Of a stretch of DNA of 64,000 bases, positions 52,280 to 64,000 are shown piece by piece. Under the pieces are notes generated by a model. The model worked only from the letters and a program-made list of their open reading frames with translations, had not been told where the DNA came from and ran no database searches. Within the stretch, counting starts at the first letter, position 1, and each line of letters begins with the position of its first letter. Made by a program: the position numbers and the translations under genes. Source of the stretch: Branchiostoma floridae. Taxonomy: Eukaryota > Chordata > Leptocardii > Amphioxiformes > Branchiostomatidae. The stretch is from the NCBI RefSeq assembly GCF_000003815.2, contig NC_049981.1, positions 9,391,673-9,455,672 on the forward strand, in the 5' to 3' direction.

Positions 52280-55200
52280 CGGTGAGTGGGAGAGATGTTT
52301 TTATCGTCTGGGAGAAATTTGGGCGAATCTCGTGTACGTAGAAAGAAATATCGGGGCATTGTGTGTAAGAGTGTGTGTGTAGTCAGTCTATTCACACGAA
52401 CCCTGTTTAGGTTACATGTGCATTGTGTAGAAAAAAGGATTATTGATAAAATAACTAGTATAATACAGTATGTGACAATAGGAAGATAAGGTTGTGTAAT
52501 ACCTTGTAAAGGAAGTTGATATCTAAAATCTGTGTTTATCTGAAAAATGGTATAGCCTGCAGCTATAAATGTAACATTTAAACCCTGTAATTAAGTGATT
52601 TTCTGGGTGAAGAAAGTACGTGACTGTGCCATAGAAAATTTCTTTGTACAGGTTAACTTGTATTTGTGATACTAATACTAACTGAAATTTATCCATATTT
52701 TGGTTGTCGCATTTTTACTGAGTTTAGGATGCCTTGTACAGAAATGGCAGATTCTTAGTAACTCTTGTCGTAAAATGTTTTCACCAATGACATTGCCTTT
52801 ACTTGACTATGTGTTAATGTTAGGCACAATTTTAATTTCAAGTTAAAAATATGTAAAAAAAATTGCAAAGAACCCAGTCTAGACTGTTTCAAAATGCTGC
52901 TCTCTTTCAGTCTTTGTAAAACTGACAGTGGTTTTATTCAATATCACGTTAGAACCCATTAACCACTGTCTATCATTTCCTTTATGTGTGATAATTGCAC
53001 ATCTTGAAAGCATTAGACATAACTATTACATAAATGTCACCATAGGAACTTATTTTTATGTTGTTGATAATCTCACAACCAAATTAGCCAATTTTTACAC
53101 AAAAAAGTTCAAAGCTGTAGATTTTTGAGAGGCAATTTATATTGATCCAGCATCAAATTACTGAAAGCCGGAGAGCCTTGATAGTGTTTACATGTAGATT
53201 TTATATTAGGGATGACAGCTGTAGGCTTTAAGCTTTACTTATACAGCGCATTTTCATGATGCTTAAATGTGCTTTAGTGCCATTTGTTTGTGGACAGCAT
53301 AAATAAAGTTGTGGATAGATCATTATGATATTTGTTGTGTGGGTCTAGGTTAGGAAATGTAGGATAACTTTAAGTATGGACCCCTTGGGACTTGGTTTGG
53401 TACTGCAGCAGAATTTGTTTAGTCAAGAGTACAAATCCTAAAAGTAACCTCAACATCATATTCAACATTTACTTTATCTTTATATTATAGCTGCAGTAGG
53501 TAAAGTATTATCTAGTATTCCTTCTTTGACTTATTGTATAGCAGGATTTTTAGTTACTGCATTTTTTGAAAGTGCAAGAAGTGCACAATATTGAGTGAAA
53601 CAAAACGTATGCAGTTTTTTTTTTCCAATAGAACAACAGCTTATTTGTGTCAACAGCTGGCGTTGGTATACAATGCCGATTTTTGGTACCACCTGTCATG
53701 GATTGGCCATTTCGTTGACCCATTATATATGCCATGCCATTTCTCTTATTATAATCAATGATGCCAGTCAGACGTAGAGAAATATTCATAATATTATATT
53801 AGGTGTCATAGGGTGGAAAGTGTTTTAAGAACAAAGAAATGTGTGCTGTCGATTTTATATATAATATGACATTGTACAATGTATACTGTCACAGTAATAG
53901 TTGAGAATTATAGTGAATGTTATTGAAATATCAATTATATAGTTCTTGATATACAAAATGTATTTGTCTGTAATTGAAGCAAGGAATTTATTTCCAAAAT
54001 ATTTTAACTTACTAGTAGTAGGTAAAGAAAATGTTGCTTCAAAGCTATATTTCATTCAAGGTAACTTACAGCCCAGGTAATTCAAATTTCAGAAACAAAT
54101 ATCTGAAAAAGTGAGCAAATTTTCAGACAAAATGAAGCATACATTCTGTATTATAGTAATAGCATGTTTTTCTGGTACTAAATTTAAAAATTATGAAATA
54201 CTCGGGAAAGTGGTTTTTTTTTCAGTCTTGTATAATCTGATTTGAATTGTTTTGTTGAACATAACAGTGGTAAAGTTAGATTCCATTACATGTACAATGT
54301 AGTACACACTATTGTATATAATGTACAGTCACTTGTATGGTTATAGAATATCAAAACAAGCTGTTCTGCTGTTACAGTACATTTGTAGTACTGTTGAAAG
54401 CCACTAGGAGGCCCATTATCAAACTTGACCTTCACTTCCTGACCCCTATTTACCTACCAAATATCATCAGGATCCATCCATAGGTTCTAGAGTTATGCTG
54501 GCAACAAACAGACATACAAATAAAACGGTACCAAAAACATAACCTTTTTGGTCTGGTTCAAGGTAGAAAAGAATTCTGTGGTTTGATGTTCCATATGGAA
54601 TCCTGGAAAATGTATCTCCTGGAATTTCTATTGTCTTTGTAGGTGTGTGTAACCTAATCAATCAGTGATGACAGATGGACTGTCATAACCCAAGTGGCAA
54701 TGTCATCCCTCATCTTCTAATCTAATTATGTCTGTGGAATATCTCACAGCAAAGGGTACGTCCATATTTGGTCACCACCCATTTCCTAATAAGGGCATGG
54801 GTTGATGTGGTTTGGTGACAGACATCCTGATTGAACTAGAGTGTAATTGTGTTAGTATCGAATACAGACATGTCTGTGGCTCAAAAAGGAGTTACTGCAG
54901 CTGAAATGTGATTGGTTTAGGAGACCCTGGTATAATTGGGATATATGCCGTCAGAGAGGCGTCATGTGATGATGAATAAATAAATGACTTTCTAAAGGTT
55001 TCATTATTGTCAAGTAAATATTGGAATCTGAAAGGTTGTTCTAAAATTACATTGAAATTTATCGTTAACTTTAAGCAATACAGTGTATTGTTCTAAAATT
55101 ATAACAGTATCAAGACTATACATTAACCTTCGGGCACGAACTTGCAAATAAACTTCTTCCATTAACAGCTTGAACAATTCTGAGACTTAAGCATAATTTA

Positions 55201-58194
55201 TTTAAACTTAAGATGGAAGCTTGAAACATTTTAATGTAAAGGAATTTTTTTTTCAAAATTCCTTGCCTAATTTTGAATAATAGAAATGTATGGGATACCT
55301 TATATCACAAGTTGTATGCAATGCCCCTTTGCCAGAGCATCAGGATATTTAGGTAACAAAGTTAACAGTAGTTGATTTGTGCTGAATGAAGTGTTGACAA
55401 GTTCTTAGGTTACCCCTTTTCTTTCTATGGTTGCGCACATGTGGAAAGACAATAGCGCCCCCCCTCCCCACATACACATTGCCTTGTAATACACAACGTA
55501 AGAACAAAGCTTGTTGCAAAATCCAAAATGTCACGAAGCTTCTTTGCTTGTGTATGTATACAGTATAGAATAGTCAAAATTTTTCACGTCTTGGACACTG
55601 TGAATTCCAAGTAACATTGTGTTACAGTATTGCACTTTAAGAACAGATGTAAACAGAGCCTTTTAAGAAAATTTCTTTCGACAGTTCTCTAAATGAGGAG
55701 AAATCTCTTTTTTTATGTTTAAGTGGTTTTCGAGCCTGTCACGATGACTGTGGAAGGGGTACCTTGTATTTGAACAGGTATTTTGCATGCGTTGTGTGTC
55801 CGTGCGGTGTTCCGTCCCGGCCCACTCGTGACAACAGCTGGTAACACAAGTCTGTGGGGCTGGTATTTACACAACAGCTCCTGTAGGTAACACACGGGAA
55901 GCATGCAGGGGGGGCCAGGGTACGTCCGCTTCTGGGTCCTGCCTGTTTCAGGTGAGAATGAGCAAATTTTGAGGAAAAAAACAATTTATTTTTTCATTTT
56001 GTAACCTTTGGTTGACTGCTACTAAGATCGTTTCTTTATAGGGAAATGTTGGAACTTAAATGAAGATTAGCATTAAAGGAAATATGGCAGTACTTGGTCC
56101 ATGTGTGTGCCGAACAAGCTTAGGTAAAAACATGAAAATTTTTTCAGAAATACGGATATTTCTACAATTTGTAGCTGCATACAAAGTTAGAATGATCATT
56201 TAACCATTCAAACGTCAATGAAGAAGGGTATGTCAATGTCCAAGTCCATGTATGTGTCTAATGCTCTAACTATTTCAGTTGAAAATCTTGAGGGTTGAAT
56301 AAGAACAATTTTCCATTATGTAACTTCTGTACAGAGTCATATATTGTAGATTATTTATTAGGGGAGTGATACAGCAATATGTTATGTATTGGAATAGTAC
56401 TAGTACTGACTTTGACACAGATGTTTTGTTGAAGTTTAAGTTCAGGAAAGTCCAGTGTGTAATTGGCCCACATGGGACCATAGAGCTGTTGAGACAAACA
56501 TGCCTGTGGACGTCTTCCACACTTCAACCGTACATACAGGTTTGGCAACTTATGCTGACAGAAAACATGCAGAACAAGACGGGAAGATTCTGGTACCAGC
56601 TTTACAGACTAAATGATTGTATAATTCTTTTAAACACAATAAATGATGGTGAATGTAACAACTATCATAAACAAAACGGGTAAGGATATGAAGCTCCATT
56701 GAAGACCAAGTAGGACAATTATGAATTTAGAATACAAAAACGGTGTATTCTGTATCACCCAAGGTACCAGCCCGACCACATGTAGCTATATATATATATA
56801 GGATCCCCCAAGCAAAGGCTTATTTGACCCGCTGGAGGGCTGCTTAAATATCTATGTCACGCCTACCTGAGAAGTTTGCAAGAAGTTGAGAAAATTTTGT
56901 ATCCCTGAACAAAGAATTATAACCGTTACAGTAATTCCAATTTGTCCAAATCTGATATTGGAACTATGGATAATGGCACACTTGGCACATTCAAAGTGTG
57001 TTCAAATTAATCCATTGGTCTAGTTGACAACAGTAGAAGCCCATATGATAACCCAATCTATCACCTGATATGTAAAACAACATTATAAAACATTATCAGT
57101 TATTAGATGGTTCTTTATGAGCTTGTGGGTTATGCTGAAAGGAAGTTGGTTATACCAGCTATGTAGATACAGATACAGATATTACAGCCCAGATATGACC
57201 CAGAAAGGTTGTTACCTGACCAAGTGTACCTGTACTACACTGCTTGTTCTGTAACATGATACTCCAATGTATCAAACTACAACATGTGTCAGACCACCCA
57301 GGTACAGGGGGGAGGGGGGGCAGGTGGTAGGCAAGTTGTAAACACCAGTAAAACAGGTGGAACGATATGGGGTTTGGTCAGTGGTTGTTATATTTCTGTG
57401 GTTATTCAAATGGTCATTTTATGTCAGTTTTACCATGTTGAAGTGTTAAAACTTAAATGAGTGTTTTAGTTCCATTACAGTCAAACCTGTCTATAGCGGC
57501 CACTCAAGGGACTGGCCAAATGTGGCCACCATAGACAGGTGGCCACTATATAGGGCGGCCACCTGTTTAGAGAAAATGCTGATCAATTGACCACGAGCAA
57601 TACGTTACACAGTCATGATTCCCACTAATCTTTATTTTGATTTGATATCACAGTAGATTGAATATGTTTGTTTGTTTGTTTATAAATTTATCCAGGGGTA
57701 CATGTCGCCTGACCGGCGTTTTTCAAAGATCCCTGGGGGGAAACCCCGTACATACATAACAATAATCAATGACAATATAAAATTAAATAAATGGTAACTT
57801 AGCAAGAATCGACAAAGAATAACGGAATTTAACTAAGACAAGATAAGGCAAATCAATTGTACAACGTTAATCCTAATATAACTCCAAATCATCAGTGAAA
57901 TCAAATAAGTAATGGGAATTTGCATACCAATGTGAACAGAAAAAGACATGTTAGGAGGAATATCATTATCATTTGAAAAGTTTTGGATTTTAATTAATCA
58001 TTAGCAGTATCACTTACAAAACTTAGTTTTGAAACTACAGCAGATGACCTTACTAGCAAATTTCATGGTTCAGAATTTTTTTAAGCATTCCAACGATCAA
58101 ATTAAGATGATTTGAAGTGGAGGCTCCTCTATAGAAAAATTGACCTTAATACAACAGTAATTTCTCCAGGTGTGGCCCATAGGACTGTAGGTTT
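52280..58194. other. Candidate APC intron, no further exon seen
   Basis: Mostly AT-rich. Includes a TACAGTCAAACCTGTCTATA GCGGCCAC segment (57479-57570), one end of a Tc1/pogo-type MITE, and TTTGTTTGTTTGTTTATAAA with GGCGTTTTTCAAAGATCCCT (57665-57760), a probable retroelement tail. Confidence 0.4.
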
Positions 58195-58425
58195 TGAATC
58201 ACTCACTCCAGGAATGACCCCTACTCTTTTTTACTAAGTCTAGTAGTTGATTCTTTAACGTGTGATTCTCCTCAAACACTGGACCTCCATTTAGCATTCT
58301 ATCTGAGGGACTAACCCTAGCCAAAGCTAGATACTTACATGTACTTCCATCTGTCAGTGAAAGTGCCTTTCCTAAGGGCACAAGATCGGTTGAATATCAA
58401 CGAATTTGAATCCAGAACCTCTGGG
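58195..58425 (-). repeat. tRNA-derived SINE just upstream of APC exon
   Basis: Contains ACTCCAGGAATGACCCCTAC, CTCAAACACTGGACCTCCAT and GTGCCTTTCCTAAGGGCACA, the family body in reverse. Ends 85 bp before the APC exon. Confidence 0.5.
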
Positions 58426-58510
58426 CTACTGAGAGCTCTGTGCCTGTCATTATTCCACACAATCCCTAACAAGACCTTGATTACAAGTCTAATGTCTTAT
58501 TTTTGTGCAG

Positions 58511-60024
58511 GCACCAAGCGCAAGATGGCAGGGCCAGCGTTTGACCAGCTGCTGAGGCATGTGGAGGCCCTGCAGACAGAGAACATGCACCTGAAACAGG
58601 AACTACAGGTGAGGGACTTACACTGTTGGCTTGATTTGCATAACCGGTAAACCACCTACAAGCTGCATAAAATCAGACAGTGAGGTTTGATCCACTCGCA
58701 CCAGGATGAATGGTTGAATATTTGTACTTTTGGTGCCATAATTCTACAAAACATACCTTTAGAGCTTGCCTAGTCCAGTGGTTAGCCCTGTCTCTGGAAC
58801 TAGAAGCTGTGAGTTTTATTCTGACTGTGTCACCCATCCGACATGCTCCCTACTGGAAAGGGTTGCAGTGCTTAAGGCAGGATATTAAGCCATTATCCAC
58901 TGTTCATTGAGGTTGCCGAAAAGAGCTACGGGAAATTCCCCAGTACAATGAACCTGTACATACTGTATATAACGTCTTTCTTCTCTATCATGACCAGTGG
59001 AAGACTAGCTCTTCAGTGAGCTAAAACTGGATCAAGATCACTGTCCTTTTTGCTTTCCTTTCTTTCCTTTGATAGATTGTTTCTCATGTCTGTTTGTGTG
59101 TTTTCTAGGATAACTCTAGCCACCTGACCCAGCTGGAGAGTGAAGCCTGCACCATGAAGGAGGTTCTGACTCACATACAGAAGGGGCTGGATGAAGAGGA
59201 GAACCAACAGCCAGCTAACCCTACCACTGGTGGGTGATACTCATCAACTACATTAGTCTTACACAGAGCGAGGGATGAACTGTTGTAACTTACTTGTAAG
59301 GTATGAAAAAAAAGCAGTCACTCAAGCAACTGGATATGACTGGAAACGGTCAGGCAGAGGTCCATCAAGGGATGAACCCCCTCTCCTCTCACTTTAAGCG
59401 TCAAATGCTGTAAATTGTTTTACATTCTCCAGGCATAAGAAAGGGAAATAAGGCTTTCTTCTTCAAAAAGCATCAGACAAATTTGTTTGTAAGATCTACA
59501 TGCAGCTTACGGTTTTAATTCCAGTGAAAATGTCCAATTTTGGTCAGAAAATACCTTTTCCAAAAGAAATTTGAGAGGTTAAAGAAACTAGATGTCCTTC
59601 CCACGCATGTTTTGTTTTGCTGCAGAAATATTTTCTAAAAGAGAGGGTTGCGTACACTTGAATTGAGACCACAAAATAAACTGGGTCGTGCACCTTTAAG
59701 TTTAACTTAAGCTTCAACTGTGTGGGGTTTTTTAGATTTAAGATTCTTATGTATCATAATTTCAACAAACTGAATTTCTTCTTCCTCTTTGCCTACAGAA
59801 AATGGCCTGGATCCTGCAGCAGCACAGTTGGGGAATGGTATCCGCCTGCGGAACAAACCACTGCGGGCGTGGGGGAGCCACGAGGGATCGCCGCAGCAGA
59901 GTAACCACAGCGCGTCCAATCACAGTGCCAAGTCCTCCCACACCTCGGCGGAAAGCACATCTGCAAAACGGAAGCTGATCGTCCAGCCATCGCAGGAGTA
60001 CCTTGATGAGTTAGAGAAAGAGAG
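58511..60024 (+). CDS. APC: APC N-terminal exons (gene continues past the window)
   Basis: APC is the scaffold of the beta-catenin destruction complex and a microtubule-end regulator (family knowledge). Three exons: 58511-58608, 59109-59229, 59799-60024, joined in phases 0 and 1, leaving phase 2. The first reads MAGPAFDQLLRHVEALQTEN against human MAAASYDQLLKQVEALKMEN. The second reads DNSSHLTQLESEACTMKEVL against DNSNHLTKLETEASNMKEVL. The third is Ser-rich and ends QEYLDELEKER against GYLEELEKER. The first two form the dimerisation coiled coil. ATG at 58525 matches the human start, but the frame is open at the exon's 5' end, so an upstream coding exon is possible. The armadillo repeats are not in the window; a 181-N gap follows at 60748. 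Confidence 0.9.
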
Positions 60025-60065
60025 GTAAGGGAAGATTTGATTCATTAGTCTGTAACAACATATAC

Positions 60066-60260
60066 AGGGATGTCCCTGTAGCTCAACTGGCAGTCCCACA
60101 GTGGAGATTCTGGTTCCCACTAGTTGGTAACTAGGAGACCCCGGTTCAATCCTGGGTTTGGCATCTCGGTTGGGGCTGCACCCATCTTTCGGCAGGGACG
60201 TAAAGTAGGGGTCCCATGGTTCGAGGAGGTGTCTCGAGCAACCCCTCCCTGTAGAAATAT
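60066..60260 (+). repeat. tRNA-derived SINE in an APC intron
   Basis: A-box-like TAGCTCAACTGGCAG (from 60079) and B box GGTTCAATCC (60143-60152), then TCTCGGTTGGGGCTGCACCC and a CGGCAGGGACGTAAAGTAGG body. The A-to-B spacing is too long, and the fold too broken, for a working tRNA gene. Confidence 0.65.
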
Positions 60261-60339
60261 GCATTTTGTATCATGCAACTTAGAAACTTGCTGCCCTATG
60301 TGCTATAAGACATTACAAGGGTCTGAGACTCTGAATGTG

Positions 60340-60405
60340 TCTGTCTGTCTGTGTGCCTCTTAGTGTGTTTGTGTGTGTGTTTGTGTGTATCTGTCTGGTG
60401 TTTCT
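60340..60405. repeat. (TG/TGTC)n tract
   Basis: Run of GTGTCTGTCTGTCTGTGTG and GTGTTTGTGTGTGTGTTTG. Confidence 0.85.
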
Positions 60406-60747
60406 GTCTGTGGGACTTGGAGATTTGCAAAGAAGTATTATGGGTAACGGGGTGAAGTCTGCTATCTCGGGTCGCCATGTAAAGTTATGAATCATAAGAA
60501 TTGTACATTTATATTTGACAAGGTAAGAATTTTCAAAACATTATTTTTCTGGACTCATATTATAGAACACATGACACTGTTCAATATCAAATGTATCTTC
60601 AAAGTCAAAGTTCCTATATACCAACAAAACAACATCTAGCCAGAAACACCTGGAATGGAACCCATGACCTCAAGATCTTGTGACCTTTAGCCACTCAGCC
60701 ATTTAACAATGGCAAAGCTGTATGAAATCCACAAACAAATCTGTCCA

Positions 60748-60928
60748 NNNNNNNNNNNNNNNNNNNNNNNNNNNNNNNNNNNNNNNNNNNNNNNNNNNNN
60801 NNNNNNNNNNNNNNNNNNNNNNNNNNNNNNNNNNNNNNNNNNNNNNNNNNNNNNNNNNNNNNNNNNNNNNNNNNNNNNNNNNNNNNNNNNNNNNNNNNNN
60901 NNNNNNNNNNNNNNNNNNNNNNNNNNNN
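60748..60928. other. Assembly gap, 181 N
   Basis: Unknown sequence. It lies just after the last visible APC exon and could hide a further exon. Confidence 0.99.
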
Positions 60929-63900
60929 CATCCAGTGGCAGTACTCTTTTTGGTTGTGTGTGTGTGTGTGTCACACCTACATAATATATAACCCAAGGGT
61001 CCTTTTGATAGATTTTTATGGATTTTAGTATGTGGGTAGTTTTTGAGGTCCTTAGCAAATACGGAAATCTTTTAGCCCCCTAGCAGTATTTTTAGGTACT
61101 GCAGCATTACAGACTGACACCCCTTTCCTGAAAGTATTGTGGTATAGTCCATAGACAGCTTTCTAGAGGAATGAAGTCTTATGGCATAAGCTATGAGAGG
61201 GGAATAGCTGAGATTGATAAAAGGGAGGAAGGGAAATGGACTGACCTTTGTATTGGCTAGGCTTCAAAATTTCACGAAAACATTAAATCTTAATTTCATG
61301 GAGGCGTGATTATCTTTAATTAGTTGATTATGAAATTTGCAGTTGTCATTCGTAGATCATACATTGCCAAAAAGGCTCAATCTTTATACCGGTATACTCT
61401 CTATATATTATATATTACATTTTTTCCTGCCTTTACTTTACCAACATGTTTTACTGAAGAAAAACTTTTAAAGTTATTTATGGATTTATTTGTTTTGAAG
61501 GTCATGTGATGGCAAAAAATGGCGGATGCCACTCAAAAACTTTTCAATGTTACTCCATTTACGTCATCATCAGAATAACAGTTTCATTTCCTTACTTTGA
61601 ATTATTCATAGATTTCTTTGATTTTCTCCGTGGTGCTTTTTATGTGTACATGTTGGTCATGAATAAGAATTGGCTAAATTGAAGATCCAATTTCAAAGCC
61701 ACTTTGTAACAACATCAAAGCATCTTGTTTCCAATACATCCATGTCAAATGGGAAACAAAGTGAATTGGTATCTAGAAATAACATAGTATATTGTTAATT
61801 ACTTCTTGATGTATTTTTTTTAAGAAGCCACCTGCATTTGCAACCAGGGAAAGGAAGAGTGTAGATTTTAGTCATAGAGAATGATATTAGATAAGATTCG
61901 TAAAATTTTATGTTAGGATTAAAAGATGATATAATTATGAATGAAATGTGAATAGACCTGAAGAATGTTGGTGTACAAATTATTAGTACAGTATACTGTT
62001 CCTGTCTTTACACTGTGAATTGCATGCAGTTCTTTTTACCCTTTCTTCTTGTAGTTGTTTCTCACACTGAATCACCAGTATTTGAATGAAGTACTAGTTT
62101 CTAAATCACCAAATTACCCACGCAGCTGTAGCAGTCGCCCCACAGAGTTGCTTGACTCACTTATCTTGTGTATTCCAAATTACCTCTCATGTACTAAGTA
62201 AAGTGTCCTTGAATGTCAATCGTAAAAGCTTTCAATTTTCTGTGGCAAGGGCTGAACCATTTCTGTGAAATATGGGGCATCAACATAAGGCCTTCTGGCA
62301 GATGTATTGAATTTGTTCATAGATTGTAAATTTGTATATACTGCAAATGATAGTAGCGGTAGATTTTGTTAACTTTGCTAAGCAATTTTGTTTGGGGGGA
62401 GCGTTTGTGCGTATTTGTGTGCATGTGTGTGTGTATATTTTTTTTTGGGTGGGGGGACTATAAGTATAACTCCAGAAGACCTTGGTAGATGGACTTTATA
62501 TTTCATTTTATGTAGGTAAGAATGTATGAGAGCTCAAAGTGATAATATTTTGAGCCACCCAGCAGTTTGTTATGGTACTACAGCGGAACTTCTGGTTTTC
62601 ATGTCTTGTGCCTGAATGAGCTACGGCCATGATTTTTGAAAGCTATTGTGCATTCAATTTGGAACAATTGACACAAGTTTTCACCCCCTATCAGCTTGCT
62701 CTTAAACTGCATGGGCATTTTATTGAAAAATCTTTTTACTTTTATTTTGCTGAAAATCTGAAATTCTGCCCTCCCTTTTGTAAATGAAATGGTTTGCCCC
62801 TAATCCTGCTGGGGAATTACTGAAAGTGGCTTGTCCCCAAGTGGATGAGAGTAGAGGATGATGAGGTTGTCCATTATCTACAGGAGGATCAACAAAACCA
62901 AAGTGCTCATCATTTATATGGACGGACTCAGGGAAGGGATTGGAACAGGATTTACGTTTCAAAAATTCCAAACGTTGTTGTGTCTATTTTTTTAACAAAC
63001 ATATATATCATAAGTATTTTCCTAAATTAGCAAGAAATGCTTGATTAAATAATATATAGAAGTTGAGGTATTTACTTCCATAAACAGGTTCAGTTGTTTG
63101 AATCCAGAACTATGGCATGTATTCTACTTCTTTTTCTTGTTACTGTAACGTTACATTCATTTAGCTTTATTTCATGGAAAAAGGCAAAAATTTTGCACTG
63201 CCTTAAATGTTATGGTTAAAACAATTCTGTTACAGTTGACAAGAAAGACATATTATTTGTGTCATAAATTCTCTGTCAAAAGATCACCACCAAAAATGTG
63301 AAGGTAAAACTGCCGCAAAAATGTTTAGGCTTACAGTATTTTTCTGCACTATGGAGATATGATAAATAGATTTTATAAAAGATAATAGAGAGTTTATTAC
63401 CTCCCTTCTCCCTTCTGTTTTTCTTCTAACCTGATCAATGTGTTGTCTATAATTATATCTATCCATCAAATAGAATCTAATTTGGTAAGGGTGGAATCTC
63501 TCCTTCCTGTTTCCAGCGATAAAGAATGCTTGGATCCTTGAATTATAAATACATGCAGTAATAACAGTCTAAACTGCATATCAAAATGACTAAACTGTGA
63601 TAAAGGAACAAACAATGAAATTTTGATTTGGTCCATTAATTTTGAGTCCGACCCAAAGAGACAAAGTCTTACAACAGACTAAAGGGACTACCCTACAAGA
63701 TCAATAAATAAAAACAACGTTCCCAGTCTTATTGTCTTACTTTTTCCCTGTACATTCAAATTCTCCTCCCATGTATTTCTCCCCCCCCCCCGCTAAAATT
63801 GTCTTGTACGTGTACATGCAAGTTGGTAAATAAAAAGGCATGATTATTAAAGGCATTACCAATGTACAGTGTATGACTTAAAAACATTTTTGAACATTCA

Positions 63901-64000
63901 AATCACTAACAGCATACAGCTGAAGACATCAGAACATGTTTGCATGAAGGCACATGCACATAGCTTCCCATACTGAATGCGATGATTTATTAATACATGT
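60929..64000. other. APC intron, repeats only
   Basis: Holds a copy of the dispersed repeat (61000-61300, with AGCCCCCTAGCAG and GAAAGTATTGTGGTATAGTC) and a fragment of the 1.1-kb family (62465-62720). No frame resembles the APC continuation. Confidence 0.5.

Noticed and set aside
60066-60160. tRNA gene
   Set aside because: A and B boxes are present but too far apart and no cloverleaf forms; it continues into a SINE body.
60687-61058. ORFs spanning the N run
   Set aside because: They exist only because N was translated as X.

Overview
The window looks like nuclear DNA of an invertebrate chordate, most likely a cephalochordate (amphioxus, Branchiostoma). This is inferred from two intron-rich genes whose proteins align closely with the vertebrate ones, from a very high load of MITEs, SINEs and Penelope-like elements, and from assembly gaps of N (22927-23026 and 60748-60928). 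There are no bacterial features. I could run no database search; gene identities rest on recognising the protein sequences and on exact exon phase joining.

Left part (1-3652): a 5'-truncated RTE-type LINE (321-1738) sits in degenerate tandem repeats. Arrays of a 12-bp motif in alternating orientation lie on both sides. No host gene was found here.

AP4E1 (3953-20896, minus strand): a complete gene for the epsilon subunit of the AP-4 adaptor complex. I could join 21 coding exons with matching phases into 1235 codons plus a stop. Intron 10 appears to be a U12-type AT-AC intron. At four places an exon-intron boundary has been partly duplicated in tandem: exon 3 acceptor x4, exon 5 donor relic, exon 10 acceptor x2, exon 19 donor x7. 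In the three intact cases, reading on through a copy meets an in-frame stop. Intron 15 holds a Penelope-like element with inverted terminal repeats and a 14-bp target duplication.

Promoter area (20897-21410): AP4E1 starts head-to-head with a plus-strand candidate exon. The area has an overlapping E-box/CRE and a YY1-like site, so it may be a bidirectional promoter.

Middle (21410-58510): mostly repeats. It holds three PIF/Harbinger-type MITEs with TWA duplications, a family of MITEs with 9-bp duplications (more copies at 20571 and 29309), hAT-like MITEs, tandem arrays, tRNA-derived SINEs, and a second Penelope-like element (44577-46503) interrupted by a 1165-bp pogo-like element in a TA site.

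Right part (50478-60024, plus strand): the 5' end of APC (adenomatous polyposis coli). Three clear coding exons (58511-58608, 59109-59229, 59799-60024) encode the N-terminal dimerisation coiled coil and the region up to the conserved LDELEKER segment. Three candidate upstream first exons (21157-21405, 50478-50505, 52182-52279) would each splice in frame. The armadillo-repeat part must lie beyond 64000 or partly in the N gap. From 60025 to 64000 only intron and repeats were seen.
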